Notes: generated by a model not told the origin, from the letters alone. DNA of 64,000 bases from an uncultured Bacteroidota bacterium (GCA_903927185.1 CAIYLW010000003.1:119140-183139); one strand, 5' to 3'. Positions 47,154-56,978 are shown, counted from the first letter of the stretch. Translations and numbers: made by a program.

Positions 47154-47290
47154 TAAGTTGGAATTTTGTATAATTCAAATGCATCTTTCAATATCCCATT
47201 ATCTGTGAAATTTATCTGTGTGGCTGCATGTGTAACCGAAGCCATGGCTATAGAAGGATGATAGCACTGATGATGGTAGCAAAATAACCC
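47154..47290 (-). pseudogene. Possible decayed SOUL-domain fragment
   Basis: On the minus strand a short open frame reads CYHPSIAMASVTHAATQ and ends with KIPT and a stop at 47154-47156. The first part resembles FYPSVTMASITSSA of the intact SOUL gene at 43004-43606 (about 25 of 36 bases match by eye over 12 codons). No start or complete domain remains. I infer a truncated copy; chance similarity is possible. The rest of the 47121-47455 gap holds nothing recognisable. Confidence 0.35.
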
Positions 47291-47455
47291 CAAATTGAAA
47301 AGATATAATCTTCACAAAATAGAATCAGTTGGTAATTCTAGTTTTTAAATAATATTTCGAAATTTTAATAAATCATCAATTTTTAATATATTTAGAAATA
47401 AGGACCTAAAACCCTACATACCACATACATTCCCACAAACCCACAAATCAAATCT

Positions 47456-48343
47456 ATGCAACTGACTATTTCTGGTCTAACCAAGACTTATCCAAATGGA
47501 GTTCAGGCTTTAAAAGGAATTGATCTCACTATACAACAGGGCCTATTCGGATTGCTAGGACCAAATGGCGCAGGTAAATCGTCTTTAATGAGAACCATTG
47601 CTACATTGCAAGAAGCTGATAGTGGCAGTATTTTTTTGGATGATCTTGATGTGCTAAAAGAAAAATCACAAGTAAGAAGAATATTGGGATACCTTCCACA
47701 GGAGTTTGGTGTATATCCAAAGATCACACCAGAAGTATTACTGGATCATATTGCACGGTTAAAAGGTGTAGACAATGGAAAAGAAAGAAAAGAACTGGTT
47801 GGTGCGCTACTCAACCGAGTAAATTTATATACCGATCGAAAGAAAAATTTAGGTACGTTTTCGGGAGGAATGAAACAGCGTTTTGGAATTGCACAGGCAC
47901 TGATTGCTTCACCAAAACTGATCATTGTTGATGAACCAACAGCAGGTTTGGATCCTGCTGAACGTAACCGGTTTTATAATTTGTTGAGTGAACTCGGTGA
48001 AAATACAATCGTGATTTTGTCAACACATATTGTTGAAGACGTACGTACACTCTGTAGCGACTTTGCAATCATTTGTCAGGGTGAAGTATTACAACACGAT
48101 CAACCAGACGATGCAGTAAAAGACCTTGATGGTAATATTTATAGTAAAATCATTACAAAAAATTCAATTGAAGAATATAGAAGCAAGTACCAGGTGATTT
48201 CAGTGCAGATCAAAGGTGGTAACCTGACCATACGTATTTATGCCGAAAGCGATCCGGGAGATGGATTCATTGCACAACCAGCTATTCTGGAAGATGTTTA
48301 TTTCCACCAGATTTCCGGCAGAATGAATGTGATCACTTTGTAA
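47456..48343 (+). CDS. ABC transporter ATP-binding protein
   Basis: The 295-residue subunit has all the ABC motifs: Walker A GPNGAGKSS (about 36-44), Q-loop in LGYLPQEFG, signature FSGGMKQRFG, Walker B LIIVDEPTAGLDP and the H-switch STHIVED. The C-terminal ~70 residues are a small extension typical of ABC-2-type exporter ATPases. It lies 24 bp upstream of the fused permease/peptidase and should power it. Confidence 0.96.
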   Translation: MQLTISGLTKTYPNGVQALKGIDLTIQQGLFGLLGPNGAGKSSLMRTIATLQEADSGSIFLDDLDVLKEKSQVRRILGYLPQEFGVYPKITPEVLLDHIARLKGVDNGKERKELVGALLNRVNLYTDRKKNLGTFSGGMKQRFGIAQALIASPKLIIVDEPTAGLDPAERNRFYNLLSELGENTIVILSTHIVEDVRTLCSDFAIICQGEVLQHDQPDDAVKDLDGNIYSKIITKNSIEEYRSKYQVISVQIKGGNLTIRIYAESDPGDGFIAQPAILEDVYFHQISGRMNVITL

Positions 48344-48367
48344 TTATTACACTCTAAATCTTCTATT

Positions 48368-51300
48368 ATGTTTTTTGAAATATTTTTATTCGAGATCAGG
48401 TATAGGATCAAACGACCGGCTACATGGATCTACTTTTTTGTTTTCTTACTGTTCGGGTTTCTATCAATTTCAACAGGATCTTCTCCAGCATCTGAAAAAG
48501 TGATGCATAATTCACCTTGGGTGTTAGCAGAAGCAAACGTTTTGTTCAGCATGCTGGGCATGCTTATTTGTTCTGCTGTAATGGGAGTTCCATTATATCG
48601 AGATATTGAGCATAGTACACGTAATTATTTCTTTTCATTTCCAATAACAAAAGGAGGATATTTCTGGGGACGCTTTTTGGGTTCCTTTGTTTTTGTATTG
48701 CTGATCGGTACTGGTTTTAGTTGGGGTGCTATGATAGGTGCCAATCTAGGTCCGGTATTAGGATGGGTAGTACCTGAAAGAATTGGACATTATGGCCTCT
48801 GGAATTATTTTCAACCGTATTTTGTATTTGCGATTGGAAATCTTTTTCTTTCATCTACCATTTTTTTCGCCCTGGTTTCCATCACAAGAAATGTAAAAGT
48901 GATTTATTCTGCAAGCATCTTTCTACTCATAGGTTACTTGCTTGCAAATTTCTTAGTATCAGATCTTGAAAAAAGAGAACTTGTAAAATTACTGGATCCC
49001 TTTGCTCTGAATACTTTTCAATTGGAAACCAGGTTTTTTACTCCCGTTGAAAAAAACACATTGCTGACACCAATCACAAGAGTTATTTTACTAAACAGAT
49101 TAATTTGGCTTGGTGTTGGCACTCTTATCATTGCCTATGCTTATTTGCGTTTCAGTTTCCAGAAGTTTTTACAACCGGAAAACATCAGTGCACGGAAAGC
49201 AAAAAAAATGTTAAATGAAGAGCCGGTTTCTCATATCATTAAACCAGTACATCAAGATTTTTCAAGCACAAATACTCGGTCTATTTGGTGGACGCTTGCA
49301 AAACTCGAATTCCTCAATATCATCAAGGATAATTATTTTAAAGCCATACTTGGTGGGGGTATTGTTTACTTGCTGATTGACTATTGGATTGGCAATACTT
49401 ATTATAGTGTACCTGACAGACCACTTACCGTTTTTCTAATGGATTTTAAAGGATACAACTATTCTATTTTCATTTTTATAATTCTGTTGTTTTACACTGG
49501 CGAAGCAGTTCATAGAGAAAAGACTACGAAATTCAATATACTTAATGATGCATTTCCAGTTTCTAATATTGTTTTCTTTTTGTCAAAACTTGTAGGATTG
49601 TTTGCCATTGCTTTTGTGTTAACCTTTATTCCAATCATTGCAGGTGTGCTGGTTCAGTTGTTGAAAGGATATACCCAATTTAATTTCAACGTCTATTTTA
49701 CTGAGATGTATCTGCTTTCCTATCCATCATATATTCAGATGATCTTACTATGCTTTGCTGTACATGCGATCATGAATAATAAATTTGGTGGCTATGGTGT
49801 GGCAATGTTGATATGGATTGGTATGTTTCTGCTGCGCGCTTACGGAAGAATGGATTATAACCTTTTCTTTTATTTCTATACACCGGATTATAGATGGACC
49901 GACATGAATGGTATCGGTCATTTTATGGAGCCGCAAAACTGGTTCAATTTTTACTGGCTTATGCTTGGGGCTTTGCTCGTTGTTATTTCTTTTCTATTTT
50001 ATCAACGGGGAATTGTTGGTGGCATGAGTGAAAGATTGCGGGTTGCCAAGGAAAGATTTGGCACATGGCCAAAAATCTTAATCACTGTTTTCTTTTTAGC
50101 ATGGATAGCCAGTGGCGCATATATTTATTATAATGTTAGTTACCTGAATAATTATTATACCGCAACTGAAAATCGAAGCCATACAGCGTTGTACGAAAAG
50201 TCTTTAAAAAAATACGAAAATCTGGTACAACCTAAAGTAACTGCAGTATATGTGAAAGCAGATATTTTCCCTGATGAACGTAAAGTGTTGATCAATGCAA
50301 GGATGATGATTAAAAATAAATCAGCTGTTCCAATAAAAGAATTACACCTATCTGCTGATCAAAATCTTAATTATACTATTTTGTATAATGGCAAAACGAT
50401 TGCCTATATAAATCCTGTAACTTATCCTTTTTCAAAATTTACTTTTTTTAGAAAAGGACAGGATACGCTTAACTACAGAATTTACAAATTACCAGCCAGT
50501 CTTAATCCAGGGGATACCGCAGTTATTGAAGTAAATTCAAAGTTAGAAAATCACGGATTTCGCAATAGTGGATTAAGCAGAGACATCGTAAAGAACGGTA
50601 CATTTTATAGCGGCGGAATTCCATCTTTTGGATATGATCATTCTGTCGAATTAGAAAGCGATGAATATCGAAAAAAGAATGGTTTGCCTGTTAAGAATGA
50701 TGATCTTCCATTGCAAGGCGATCCTAAAGGAGTAAGTCAGCTATTATTCAATGATGATGCAGACCTGGTTCATTTTGAAGCTATTGTCAGCACAACAAAA
50801 GATCAGATTGCAGTAGCACCTGGTTACTTGCAAAAAACCTGGGAGGAAAAAGGACGTAAGTATTTCTCCTATGTGCAGGATACTCCGATTCAGTTATTCT
50901 TTAGTATTGTTTCAGCAAAGTATGAAGTTCTGAAAGATGCAGTAACAATCAGTGATGGAAGAAAGATCAATATTGAAGTCTATTATGATAAACAACATCC
51001 CTTTAACCTGAACCGGTTTGTTTCGGCTTATAAAGATGGACTAGAATATTTTTCAAAAGTATATGGCCCTTTTCAGTTCAGGCAGATGCGTTTATTAGAA
51101 TTTCCACGTTATGCTGGCTTCGCACAAAGTTTTCCAAATACAGTTCCATTCAGTGAATCATTTGCATGGGTTGCTGATTTTAAAAAGCCTGATGATTTTG
51201 ACTATCTCTATTTTGTTACTGCCCATGAACTGGCTCACCAATGGTGGGGTCATCAGATTACACCAAATGCAACTAGAGGAAGTAATATTATATCTGAAGC

Positions 51301-52018
51301 ATTGGCGGAGTATACTGCACTCATTCTTACAGAACGTAAGTATGGCAGGGACAATATGAAACGATTCTTGAAAGACGAATTGGATACTTATCTAAACGGC
51401 AGGGGTAATGAATCAAAGAAAGAAAATACATTCATCAATAGTAATCGGCCCTATGAATGGTATAATAAAGGAAGTCTTGTGATATATGGATTAAGAGACT
51501 TGATTGGAGATACAGGAGTAAATACTGCATTACACGAATTCAGAGATAGTTTTGCGTTAAAAGAAAATCCTCCATTCCCGGGTAGCAATGACTTATATGC
51601 ATTCTTGAAAAAGCATACACCAGATTCTTTTCAGTATTATTTAAAAGATACCTGGGAAAAAATCACCTTGTATGAAAACAAATTAATAAAAGCTACAGCA
51701 AAATCAACAGGCAAAGATGAATATGATGTTACAGTTGAAGTAACTGCTAATAAACTTTATGCCGATAGCACTGGAAAAGAAAGTATAGCCCCGATGAAAG
51801 ACTATATTGACATTGCTATATTTGCTGAAGAAACAAAAGACAAACAAGGTAGAAAACAAGTGAATCCTATATACATTCAAAAGTATAAACTGGATGCGGG
51901 TAAGCATGTATTCACCATTCATGTTAAGGGCAAACCAATAAAAGCAGGAATAGATCCCTACAATAAATTAATTGATCGAATTCCTGATGACAATGTGGGG
52001 GATGTAGATATTAAATAA
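48368..52018 (+). CDS. ABC-2-type permease fused to M1-family aminopeptidase (1216 aa)
   Basis: The N-terminal ~590 residues are membrane domain, in two halves of about six segments each (RIKRPATWIYFFVFLLFGF, WWTLAKLEFLNIIKDNYFKAILGGG and others). The C-terminal part is an M1 peptidase, with zinc motif His953-Glu954-Leu-Ala-His957 (HELAHQWWGHQ) and the third ligand Glu977, 19 residues after His957, in SEALAEYTA, as in the related permease-peptidase family. The usual GxMEN motif is not recognisable; FAQSFPN occupies a similar place. The catalytic Tyr is probable in WYNKGSLVIYGL. Together with the ATPase it forms a two-gene unit. A substrate link between export and peptide cleavage is inferred. 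Confidence 0.93.
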   Translation: MFFEIFLFEIRYRIKRPATWIYFFVFLLFGFLSISTGSSPASEKVMHNSPWVLAEANVLFSMLGMLICSAVMGVPLYRDIEHSTRNYFFSFPITKGGYFWGRFLGSFVFVLLIGTGFSWGAMIGANLGPVLGWVVPERIGHYGLWNYFQPYFVFAIGNLFLSSTIFFALVSITRNVKVIYSASIFLLIGYLLANFLVSDLEKRELVKLLDPFALNTFQLETRFFTPVEKNTLLTPITRVILLNRLIWLGVGTLIIAYAYLRFSFQKFLQPENISARKAKKMLNEEPVSHIIKPVHQDFSSTNTRSIWWTLAKLEFLNIIKDNYFKAILGGGIVYLLIDYWIGNTYYSVPDRPLTVFLMDFKGYNYSIFIFIILLFYTGEAVHREKTTKFNILNDAFPVSNIVFFLSKLVGLFAIAFVLTFIPIIAGVLVQLLKGYTQFNFNVYFTEMYLLSYPSYIQMILLCFAVHAIMNNKFGGYGVAMLIWIGMFLLRAYGRMDYNLFFYFYTPDYRWTDMNGIGHFMEPQNWFNFYWLMLGALLVVISFLFYQRGIVGGMSERLRVAKERFGTWPKILITVFFLAWIASGAYIYYNVSYLNNYYTATENRSHTALYEKSLKKYENLVQPKVTAVYVKADIFPDERKVLINARMMIKNKSAVPIKELHLSADQNLNYTILYNGKTIAYINPVTYPFSKFTFFRKGQDTLNYRIYKLPASLNPGDTAVIEVNSKLENHGFRNSGLSRDIVKNGTFYSGGIPSFGYDHSVELESDEYRKKNGLPVKNDDLPLQGDPKGVSQLLFNDDADLVHFEAIVSTTKDQIAVAPGYLQKTWEEKGRKYFSYVQDTPIQLFFSIVSAKYEVLKDAVTISDGRKINIEVYYDKQHPFNLNRFVSAYKDGLEYFSKVYGPFQFRQMRLLEFPRYAGFAQSFPNTVPFSESFAWVADFKKPDDFDYLYFVTAHELAHQWWGHQITPNATRGSNIISEALAEYTALILTERKYGRDNMKRFLKDELDTYLNGRGNESKKENTFINSNRPYEWYNKGSLVIYGLRDLIGDTGVNTALHEFRDSFALKENPPFPGSNDLYAFLKKHTPDSFQYYLKDTWEKITLYENKLIKATAKSTGKDEYDVTVEVTANKLYADSTGKESIAPMKDYIDIAIFAEETKDKQGRKQVNPIYIQKYKLDAGKHVFTIHVKGKPIKAGIDPYNKLIDRIPDDNVGDVDIK

Positions 52019-52053
52019 GCCAACTTAACTTCTGAATATTCATGATCGAAAAA

Positions 52054-53040
52054 TTATTTTTTAGGTTTAAATTTTAAAACTTTTAATCCTGTGATGTCAC
52101 CAACGTAAATGTTGCCTTTACTATCGATAGCAATATCATGGAACCATGATGTGGTTCTATTGCCAGTACCATTTGCACCAAAGTGATATTTCACTTTTTG
52201 AGATGGATCGAACGCAAAAATAGTTGAGCCCTTTGTGGTACTGTCCTTATTTTTTGTTGGATCGTAGTCGATAGCAAAGAGTTGGTTTGCTTTATCGATA
52301 GCAATTGAAGGCAGTTCTTCAACTTGCGCATCATTTTTTAATTCCTTTATGAAATTACCATTGGTATCAAATAGTTGTATTCTGTTATTTTGTCGGTCTG
52401 CCACATAAATGATATTTTTCTGATCAATAGCTATGCCATGTGGGATAATGAATTGTCCAGGCTTTGTTCCGAAGGTGCCCCATGCTTTGATGTATTTTCC
52501 AGTTGAGGTAAATTTAACTACCCTGCTATTGCCATAGCCATCACTTACAAAGAAGGAACCATCATCGGCAACAGCTATATCAGTTGGGAGATTAAAATGT
52601 AATGAATCATTTGCAGGTGTCTTTGCTACGCCTAATTTCATGAGTAATTTTCCCTCATGGCTAAATTTGAAAATCTGATGAAGACCCACATCTGTCAACC
52701 ATATATTGTTCTGCTTATCAACAGTTAATCCATGAGGCATAATGAAATAATTTGCACCCCAGGAGTTGATAATTTTTCCTGTTTGATTATCTAGTTCGAG
52801 AACTGTATTTACTGAAATAACTGAATCAGGAAATGGAGTGGACCATTTTCTTCCGGCTCTATGAAAAACAAATATATGATCGTTCTTATCGATACCTATT
52901 CCTGTAGGCTGACCTAGTTTATACCCTTCATTTAGTAAAGGCCAATTACGGACCAATTCATAGTTGACTTTATTATTATTTTGTCCATTACAATTAAGAA
53001 TACTTAGACTAATTAATAAAACAAAAATAAATTTCATCAT
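52054..53040 (-). CDS. NHL-repeat lipoprotein (peptidyl-alpha-hydroxyglycine lyase-like)
   Basis: I take the ATG at 53040 (328 residues; a second ATG follows at 53037); the frame extends nine codons upstream. The lipobox is LSILNC. The chain is an NHL beta-propeller with repeats such as GIGIDKNDHIFVFHRAGR, DKQNNIWLTDVGLHQIFKFSHEGKLLMKLG, DGYGNSRVVKFTSTGKYIKAWG and DRQNNRIQLFDTNGNFIKEL. The blade with HGLTVD and DVGLHQIFKF resembles peptidyl-alpha-hydroxyglycine alpha-amidating lyase. Enzyme activity is unproven in bacteria of this type; ligand binding is equally possible. Confidence 0.85.
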   Translation of the reverse strand: MMKFIFVLLISLSILNCNGQNNNKVNYELVRNWPLLNEGYKLGQPTGIGIDKNDHIFVFHRAGRKWSTPFPDSVISVNTVLELDNQTGKIINSWGANYFIMPHGLTVDKQNNIWLTDVGLHQIFKFSHEGKLLMKLGVAKTPANDSLHFNLPTDIAVADDGSFFVSDGYGNSRVVKFTSTGKYIKAWGTFGTKPGQFIIPHGIAIDQKNIIYVADRQNNRIQLFDTNGNFIKELKNDAQVEELPSIAIDKANQLFAIDYDPTKNKDSTTKGSTIFAFDPSQKVKYHFGANGTGNRTTSWFHDIAIDSKGNIYVGDITGLKVLKFKPKK

Positions 53041-53196
53041 AAAATTTGTTTGATTTGAATATATCAATTTATGGATTACAGGCCCTCCGCTTAACTATTA
53101 AATATAATAATTAGTTGGCTGTATTTTAAGATCTTAAATTTTATCATTAAACCTGAACTTATTATTTATAACAACAATGACTTCCTCTAATTGAAC

Positions 53197-53594
53197 TCAT
53201 AGATTATGAGAATAATAACCTTGTTTAGTAGGTAGGATGGGAGTTTCCAAATCTCTAGATCTAAGCTCTACCGAGTTCTCGGGATTGGCGGGATCATAAA
53301 CAACTTCATTAAAAGTTCTGTCAGTAAAACTCTGATAGATTTTTTTTTCTTTTATATCCGTTCTGACTATTTGATCTTTTAAGCCGATTTAACATAATTT
53401 GTTTTTCAGGGTAGGTTTTTCCCTTTTTAGATTTCACGGCTTTTGGTGAAGTATCCACGGGTAATCCACGGCTTAACCATGAAGTATCCAAGGCTGTAAA
53501 TCGGCCTCAAATTAACAATAGAAGTTAGGTCCACTTCAGGTTTACCAGGGTATATTTTTAAAAAGACTTTAGCGGAAGCATTTACAATGATTCT
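53197..53594 (-). pseudogene. Decayed coding remnant, split by a small element
   Basis: On the minus strand, immediately after the stop of the GAF/PAS kinase, the same frame reads NASAKVFLKIYPGKPEVDLT to about 53508. It resumes in another frame below 53388 as GLKDQIVRTDIKEKKIYQS, then TFNEVVYDPANPENSVELRS, ending SHNL with a stop at 53197. Both halves look protein-like in composition, and the gap between them coincides with an inverted-repeat-bounded segment. I do not recognise the protein. It is a 5'-truncated remnant. Confidence 0.4.
53381..53507. repeat. 127-bp element with terminal inverted repeats and internal direct repeats
   Basis: Ends AAGCCGATTTA (53381-53391) and TAAATCGGCCT (53497-53507) are inverted repeats matching at 10 of 11 bases. 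Inside are two direct copies 32 bp apart (53435 and 53467): CACGGCTT, a variable 4-5 bp, then TGAAGTATCCACGG or TGAAGTATCCAAGG. It could be a MITE-, REP- or BIME-like element. No transposase is seen. Copy number elsewhere is unknown. Confidence 0.5.
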
Positions 53595-55946
53595 TTATTT
53601 AAAAGTTATTATAAATTTTGTTCCAATATTCACTTCGCTTTCCACTTCAATACTTCCACCAAGAGCTGTTATTTGTGAATGTATCAGGTATAGACCAATT
53701 CCTTTACTATCGGCATTTCTATGGAACCGATTATATAAACCAAATATCTTGCCTTTTGCAGAGGTCATATTAATTCCAATTCCATTATCAGAAAAAATAA
53801 GTTTGGTAACTCCATTTAGCTCTTTGCATGTTTTAATTGTAATAACAGGTTCTCTATCAGGGTGAGAGTATTTTATTGCGTTAGTAAAGAGATTTATAAA
53901 AATACTTTCTAAATAAGTAGTCGTAAAGTTTACTGTAGGAGCTTCAGAAAAATCTACCTGTACAATAACCTTCTTTTCTAAAAATGAAATAGAAAGCAAT
54001 TCTTCAACTTTTTTGAGCACCTCATTAAAAGTTAAAATATTTGTTTGCAGATTTCTATTTTCTTTTATTATCAAAATTTCAATTAAGTCATTCAATGTCC
54101 CATTTAAATGGTAGGTAGTGGTCTTAAAACCCTCGATTAGTTTCAGGGTTAATTCATCAGTAATTTTTTCAGTTTTAATTAAATTTGAAATTGCAACAAG
54201 ATTTGTAATGGGTGCCCTTAAGTTATGAGAAGTGATATAACTAAATTGTTTTAGCTCCAGGTTATTTTCCATTAATTCTTTCAATAATTTTTCTTTCTCT
54301 TTTTCATCTTCAACTAGCTTTGTAACATCTCTTTCCAAAGCAATCCAATGAGTAACATTTCCCTTTTCGTTTTTAATTGGAATTATTCGAAAGTTAACCC
54401 AATATTTTTCACCATTTTTCTTGGAGTTTGAAATAGTGATCTCTGATGATTCGCAATTATTGAAAGCATTCACCAATTTACCTAATTCTTTTCTGTCGGT
54501 ATCTTCATTTTGTAGTATTCTGGGTGTTTTACCAATTACTTCCTCTTTAAAATAACCGGTCATTTTTTCAAAAGCGGGGTTAACAAATAATATTTTTGGA
54601 TCGTTACTTTTAATAGAATCATTATCAGTTATCATTACAGAGTCTGTTGAATTTAATATGACAGATTCCAATAGTTTTAATCTTGCTTCTTCTTCTTTTC
54701 GAGTGGTTATATCATGCATAGCTCCAATCATTCTTATTACTTGCCCATTCTCATCTTTTATAGCAAAAGTTCTATCATATACTATTGCATAGTTCCCATC
54801 TGCTTTTCTCAGTCTATATTCACCTTTCCAATTATCATTTATAGAATTAGCGTTCAATACTTGATATTGGTTTTTTAATACTATTTCTACTTCTTCAGGA
54901 TGAATATTTTGCCTCCAAATATTATTTTCCATCGGCATCCAACCATCTTCCACTTGATGCCCAAAAAGAGTAGTAAAATTTTTGCTTATAAAAATTTCTT
55001 TATTTAAGATATCAGCCTCCCATATTACATCTGAGGTAGCATTAGTAGCTTCTTCATACCTTTTGATACTTTGTTTCAGGTCTTGTTCTGATTTTAGTTT
55101 TTCGGTTATGTCAAGAACATAACAGCAGATCAGCTCTTTTTCTCCATATTTTACATAGTTGCAGTTTACAATCACATCTATAATAATACCATCATTCCTT
55201 TTTTGTATTGTTTCAATGCTAAGTTTTCCTTTCTCTTTTAGATCAGCCCATAATAGAGCATATTTTTTTTTATCAAAATTTTTATCGATATCAAATACGC
55301 TCAATCTTTGTAGTTCCTCTTTTAAATAACCCAATTGCTTACACGCGGATTCATTAAAATCGTAAAAACTACCATCTTCCAGAATATAATATGTAGGCAT
55401 GGAAGAATTCCTAAAGGTAAAATCGAACAGTTTTATCTCATTTTCTAAAAGATTCTTTTGTCTGGCTTCCAAAATAAGCATCACTTGTTTTGATAATCTA
55501 GTCAATGCCTCTTTTTGTTCATGCGTAAGTGTTCTGGGTTTATTGTCGATTACGCAAAGAGTACCTAATGCAAAGCCGTCTTTTGTAGTTAGAGGTATGC
55601 CTGCATAAAAAACAATATTAGGTTTTCCTATTACTAATTCATTATCATGAAATCGATTATCTAATCGAGCATCCTGTATTTCAAAAATTGTTTGGAGTTG
55701 ATTGATGGCGTGCGCACAAAAAGAAATATCTCGGCTTGTTTCTGAAACATCTAGTCCTAAGTGGGATTTGAAGAATTGCCGATCTTTATCTACCAATGTT
55801 ATCAAACTAATAGGAGTCTGGCAGATTACTGAAGCCAGATAAGTAATGTTATCAAATTCTTCTTCTTGCAAAGTGTCCAATAGATGATAACTATCCAAAG
55901 CTTTTAATCTTTCCCCTTCATTATTTGGGTAATTACTTGTAATCAT
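53595..55946 (-). CDS. GAF-PAS-PAS-PAS sensor histidine kinase (783 aa)
   Basis: An N-terminal GAF domain (about 1-160; EEFDNITYLASVICQTPISLITLVDKDRQFFKS-like, with SFCAHAI) is followed by PAS domains at about 170-285, a PAS_3 type at 290-415 (TTLFGHQVEDGW ... MIGAMHDITTRKEE) and 420-540 (LFVNPAFEKMTGYFKEEVIGK). The kinase has H-box FSYITSHNLRAPITNL, N-box NLFTNAIKYSHPDR and G-boxes FSDNGIGINM and GIGLYLIHSQITALGG. The core resembles the kinase in the gene at 17920-19410 (same SHNLRAP box and ending). There is no membrane span or receiver. It is cytosolic, and the receiver partner is not adjacent. The downstream flank holds a coding remnant. Confidence 0.93.
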   Translation of the reverse strand: MITSNYPNNEGERLKALDSYHLLDTLQEEEFDNITYLASVICQTPISLITLVDKDRQFFKSHLGLDVSETSRDISFCAHAINQLQTIFEIQDARLDNRFHDNELVIGKPNIVFYAGIPLTTKDGFALGTLCVIDNKPRTLTHEQKEALTRLSKQVMLILEARQKNLLENEIKLFDFTFRNSSMPTYYILEDGSFYDFNESACKQLGYLKEELQRLSVFDIDKNFDKKKYALLWADLKEKGKLSIETIQKRNDGIIIDVIVNCNYVKYGEKELICCYVLDITEKLKSEQDLKQSIKRYEEATNATSDVIWEADILNKEIFISKNFTTLFGHQVEDGWMPMENNIWRQNIHPEEVEIVLKNQYQVLNANSINDNWKGEYRLRKADGNYAIVYDRTFAIKDENGQVIRMIGAMHDITTRKEEEARLKLLESVILNSTDSVMITDNDSIKSNDPKILFVNPAFEKMTGYFKEEVIGKTPRILQNEDTDRKELGKLVNAFNNCESSEITISNSKKNGEKYWVNFRIIPIKNEKGNVTHWIALERDVTKLVEDEKEKEKLLKELMENNLELKQFSYITSHNLRAPITNLVAISNLIKTEKITDELTLKLIEGFKTTTYHLNGTLNDLIEILIIKENRNLQTNILTFNEVLKKVEELLSISFLEKKVIVQVDFSEAPTVNFTTTYLESIFINLFTNAIKYSHPDREPVITIKTCKELNGVTKLIFSDNGIGINMTSAKGKIFGLYNRFHRNADSKGIGLYLIHSQITALGGSIEVESEVNIGTKFIITFK

Positions 55947-56092
55947 TATTCTTTGTAAAACATTAAATGAAAATGTTATTACTAAAATAAGCTTTATCCC
56001 AAATCATAACTTAAGATTTCATTTAAATATTTCGTCAACTTTCAATGAAACCTTTGATGAACAATTCGAATGTTTCAATATACTTAACCATA

Positions 56093-56887
56093 TCAATCCT
56101 TCTGCAGGTAATACTCTTTATCAAGTAATTCAATCAGTTCAATAGCCATCTTTTTTTGATTAATCAGGATAGTTGTTTGTCCAAAAAAAGTTGCTTTCCG
56201 TTGGTGTATGTAATAGATCAGTTGATTGATCTGATCTGGATTTCTGCTTCTTAATTGAGGATTTCCTTCCGGGCGTTTGTTATAAAATCGGGAACCAGTT
56301 GCATAATCGTTTTCACTCATTTGATTGCGAATCATATTTGAACGAACGAACATTTTATCAAAAACAGTAGCATCAAATAATAAACCAATGAGTGGATAAA
56401 CCATTTCATTTTCTTTAAGTTCCACCAATCCCAACTGTTCGTACTTGTACACATTTTTTTCATAGTCTAACATATCATTTAACACTTTTCGATTCTTTAT
56501 TAATCGAGTATTACCTGAGTTCTTCATTTCATTAAAGGAATTTAGCACTGTTTCAAAACGTCCGCTACGAGTGGATACCCTAGCATAATAATAAAGGTCT
56601 TGACCTTTATCAGTATGGCCAGGCTGTTGAAGGAGAGTAATTAATGAATCAAATGATTCTGACCTTTTATATAAGGCAGCTATCCATATATTTAAATTGG
56701 TCGTATCTCTTACCAGATCTTTTTTAATATTCTCTACATACTCTTTTTCTTTTGCCTTATCACTAAAATGCTCTCTGATATTTTCTGCAATAAATCCCAT
56801 GGTTACCGCAAGGAATATCATTAGCCCTTCCAATACATATTCTTTGAATGATTTTTGTTCTACGTGTGGATGATGATGTACTTCCAT
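56093..56887 (-). CDS. DUF6090-like membrane protein A
   Basis: I choose the ATG at 56887 (264 residues); the frame extends upstream into the 3' end of the TPR-kinase gene but has no homology there. The N-terminus is His-rich (MEVHHHPHVEQ), then one membrane helix with the family core EGLMIFLAVTMGFIAENIREH. The rest is soluble: a coiled, acidic part (KEKEYVENIKKDL), a DUF6090-type helical domain with MKNSGNTRLIKNRKVLNDML, and a C-terminal HQRKATFFGQTTILINQKK helix. It is a close paralogue of the genes at 59170 and 61168. The function of DUF6090 is not known to me. It follows the TPR kinase gene, 92 bp away. Confidence 0.85.
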   Translation of the reverse strand: MEVHHHPHVEQKSFKEYVLEGLMIFLAVTMGFIAENIREHFSDKAKEKEYVENIKKDLVRDTTNLNIWIAALYKRSESFDSLITLLQQPGHTDKGQDLYYYARVSTRSGRFETVLNSFNEMKNSGNTRLIKNRKVLNDMLDYEKNVYKYEQLGLVELKENEMVYPLIGLLFDATVFDKMFVRSNMIRNQMSENDYATGSRFYNKRPEGNPQLRSRNPDQINQLIYYIHQRKATFFGQTTILINQKKMAIELIELLDKEYYLQKD

Positions 56888-56978
56888 TGGGTGATTCGAG
56901 TTAATGATTAATTTTTGGGTACAAAGAGTATAATGAAATAACAATGTTTCTCCATCTTTAATCTTTTTATGAGTTTTT

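Noticed and set aside
53435..53493. Short direct repeats that could suggest a CRISPR array
   Set aside because: Only two units, no uniform spacer length pattern beyond one interval, no cas genes, and the units lie within an inverted-repeat-bounded element.
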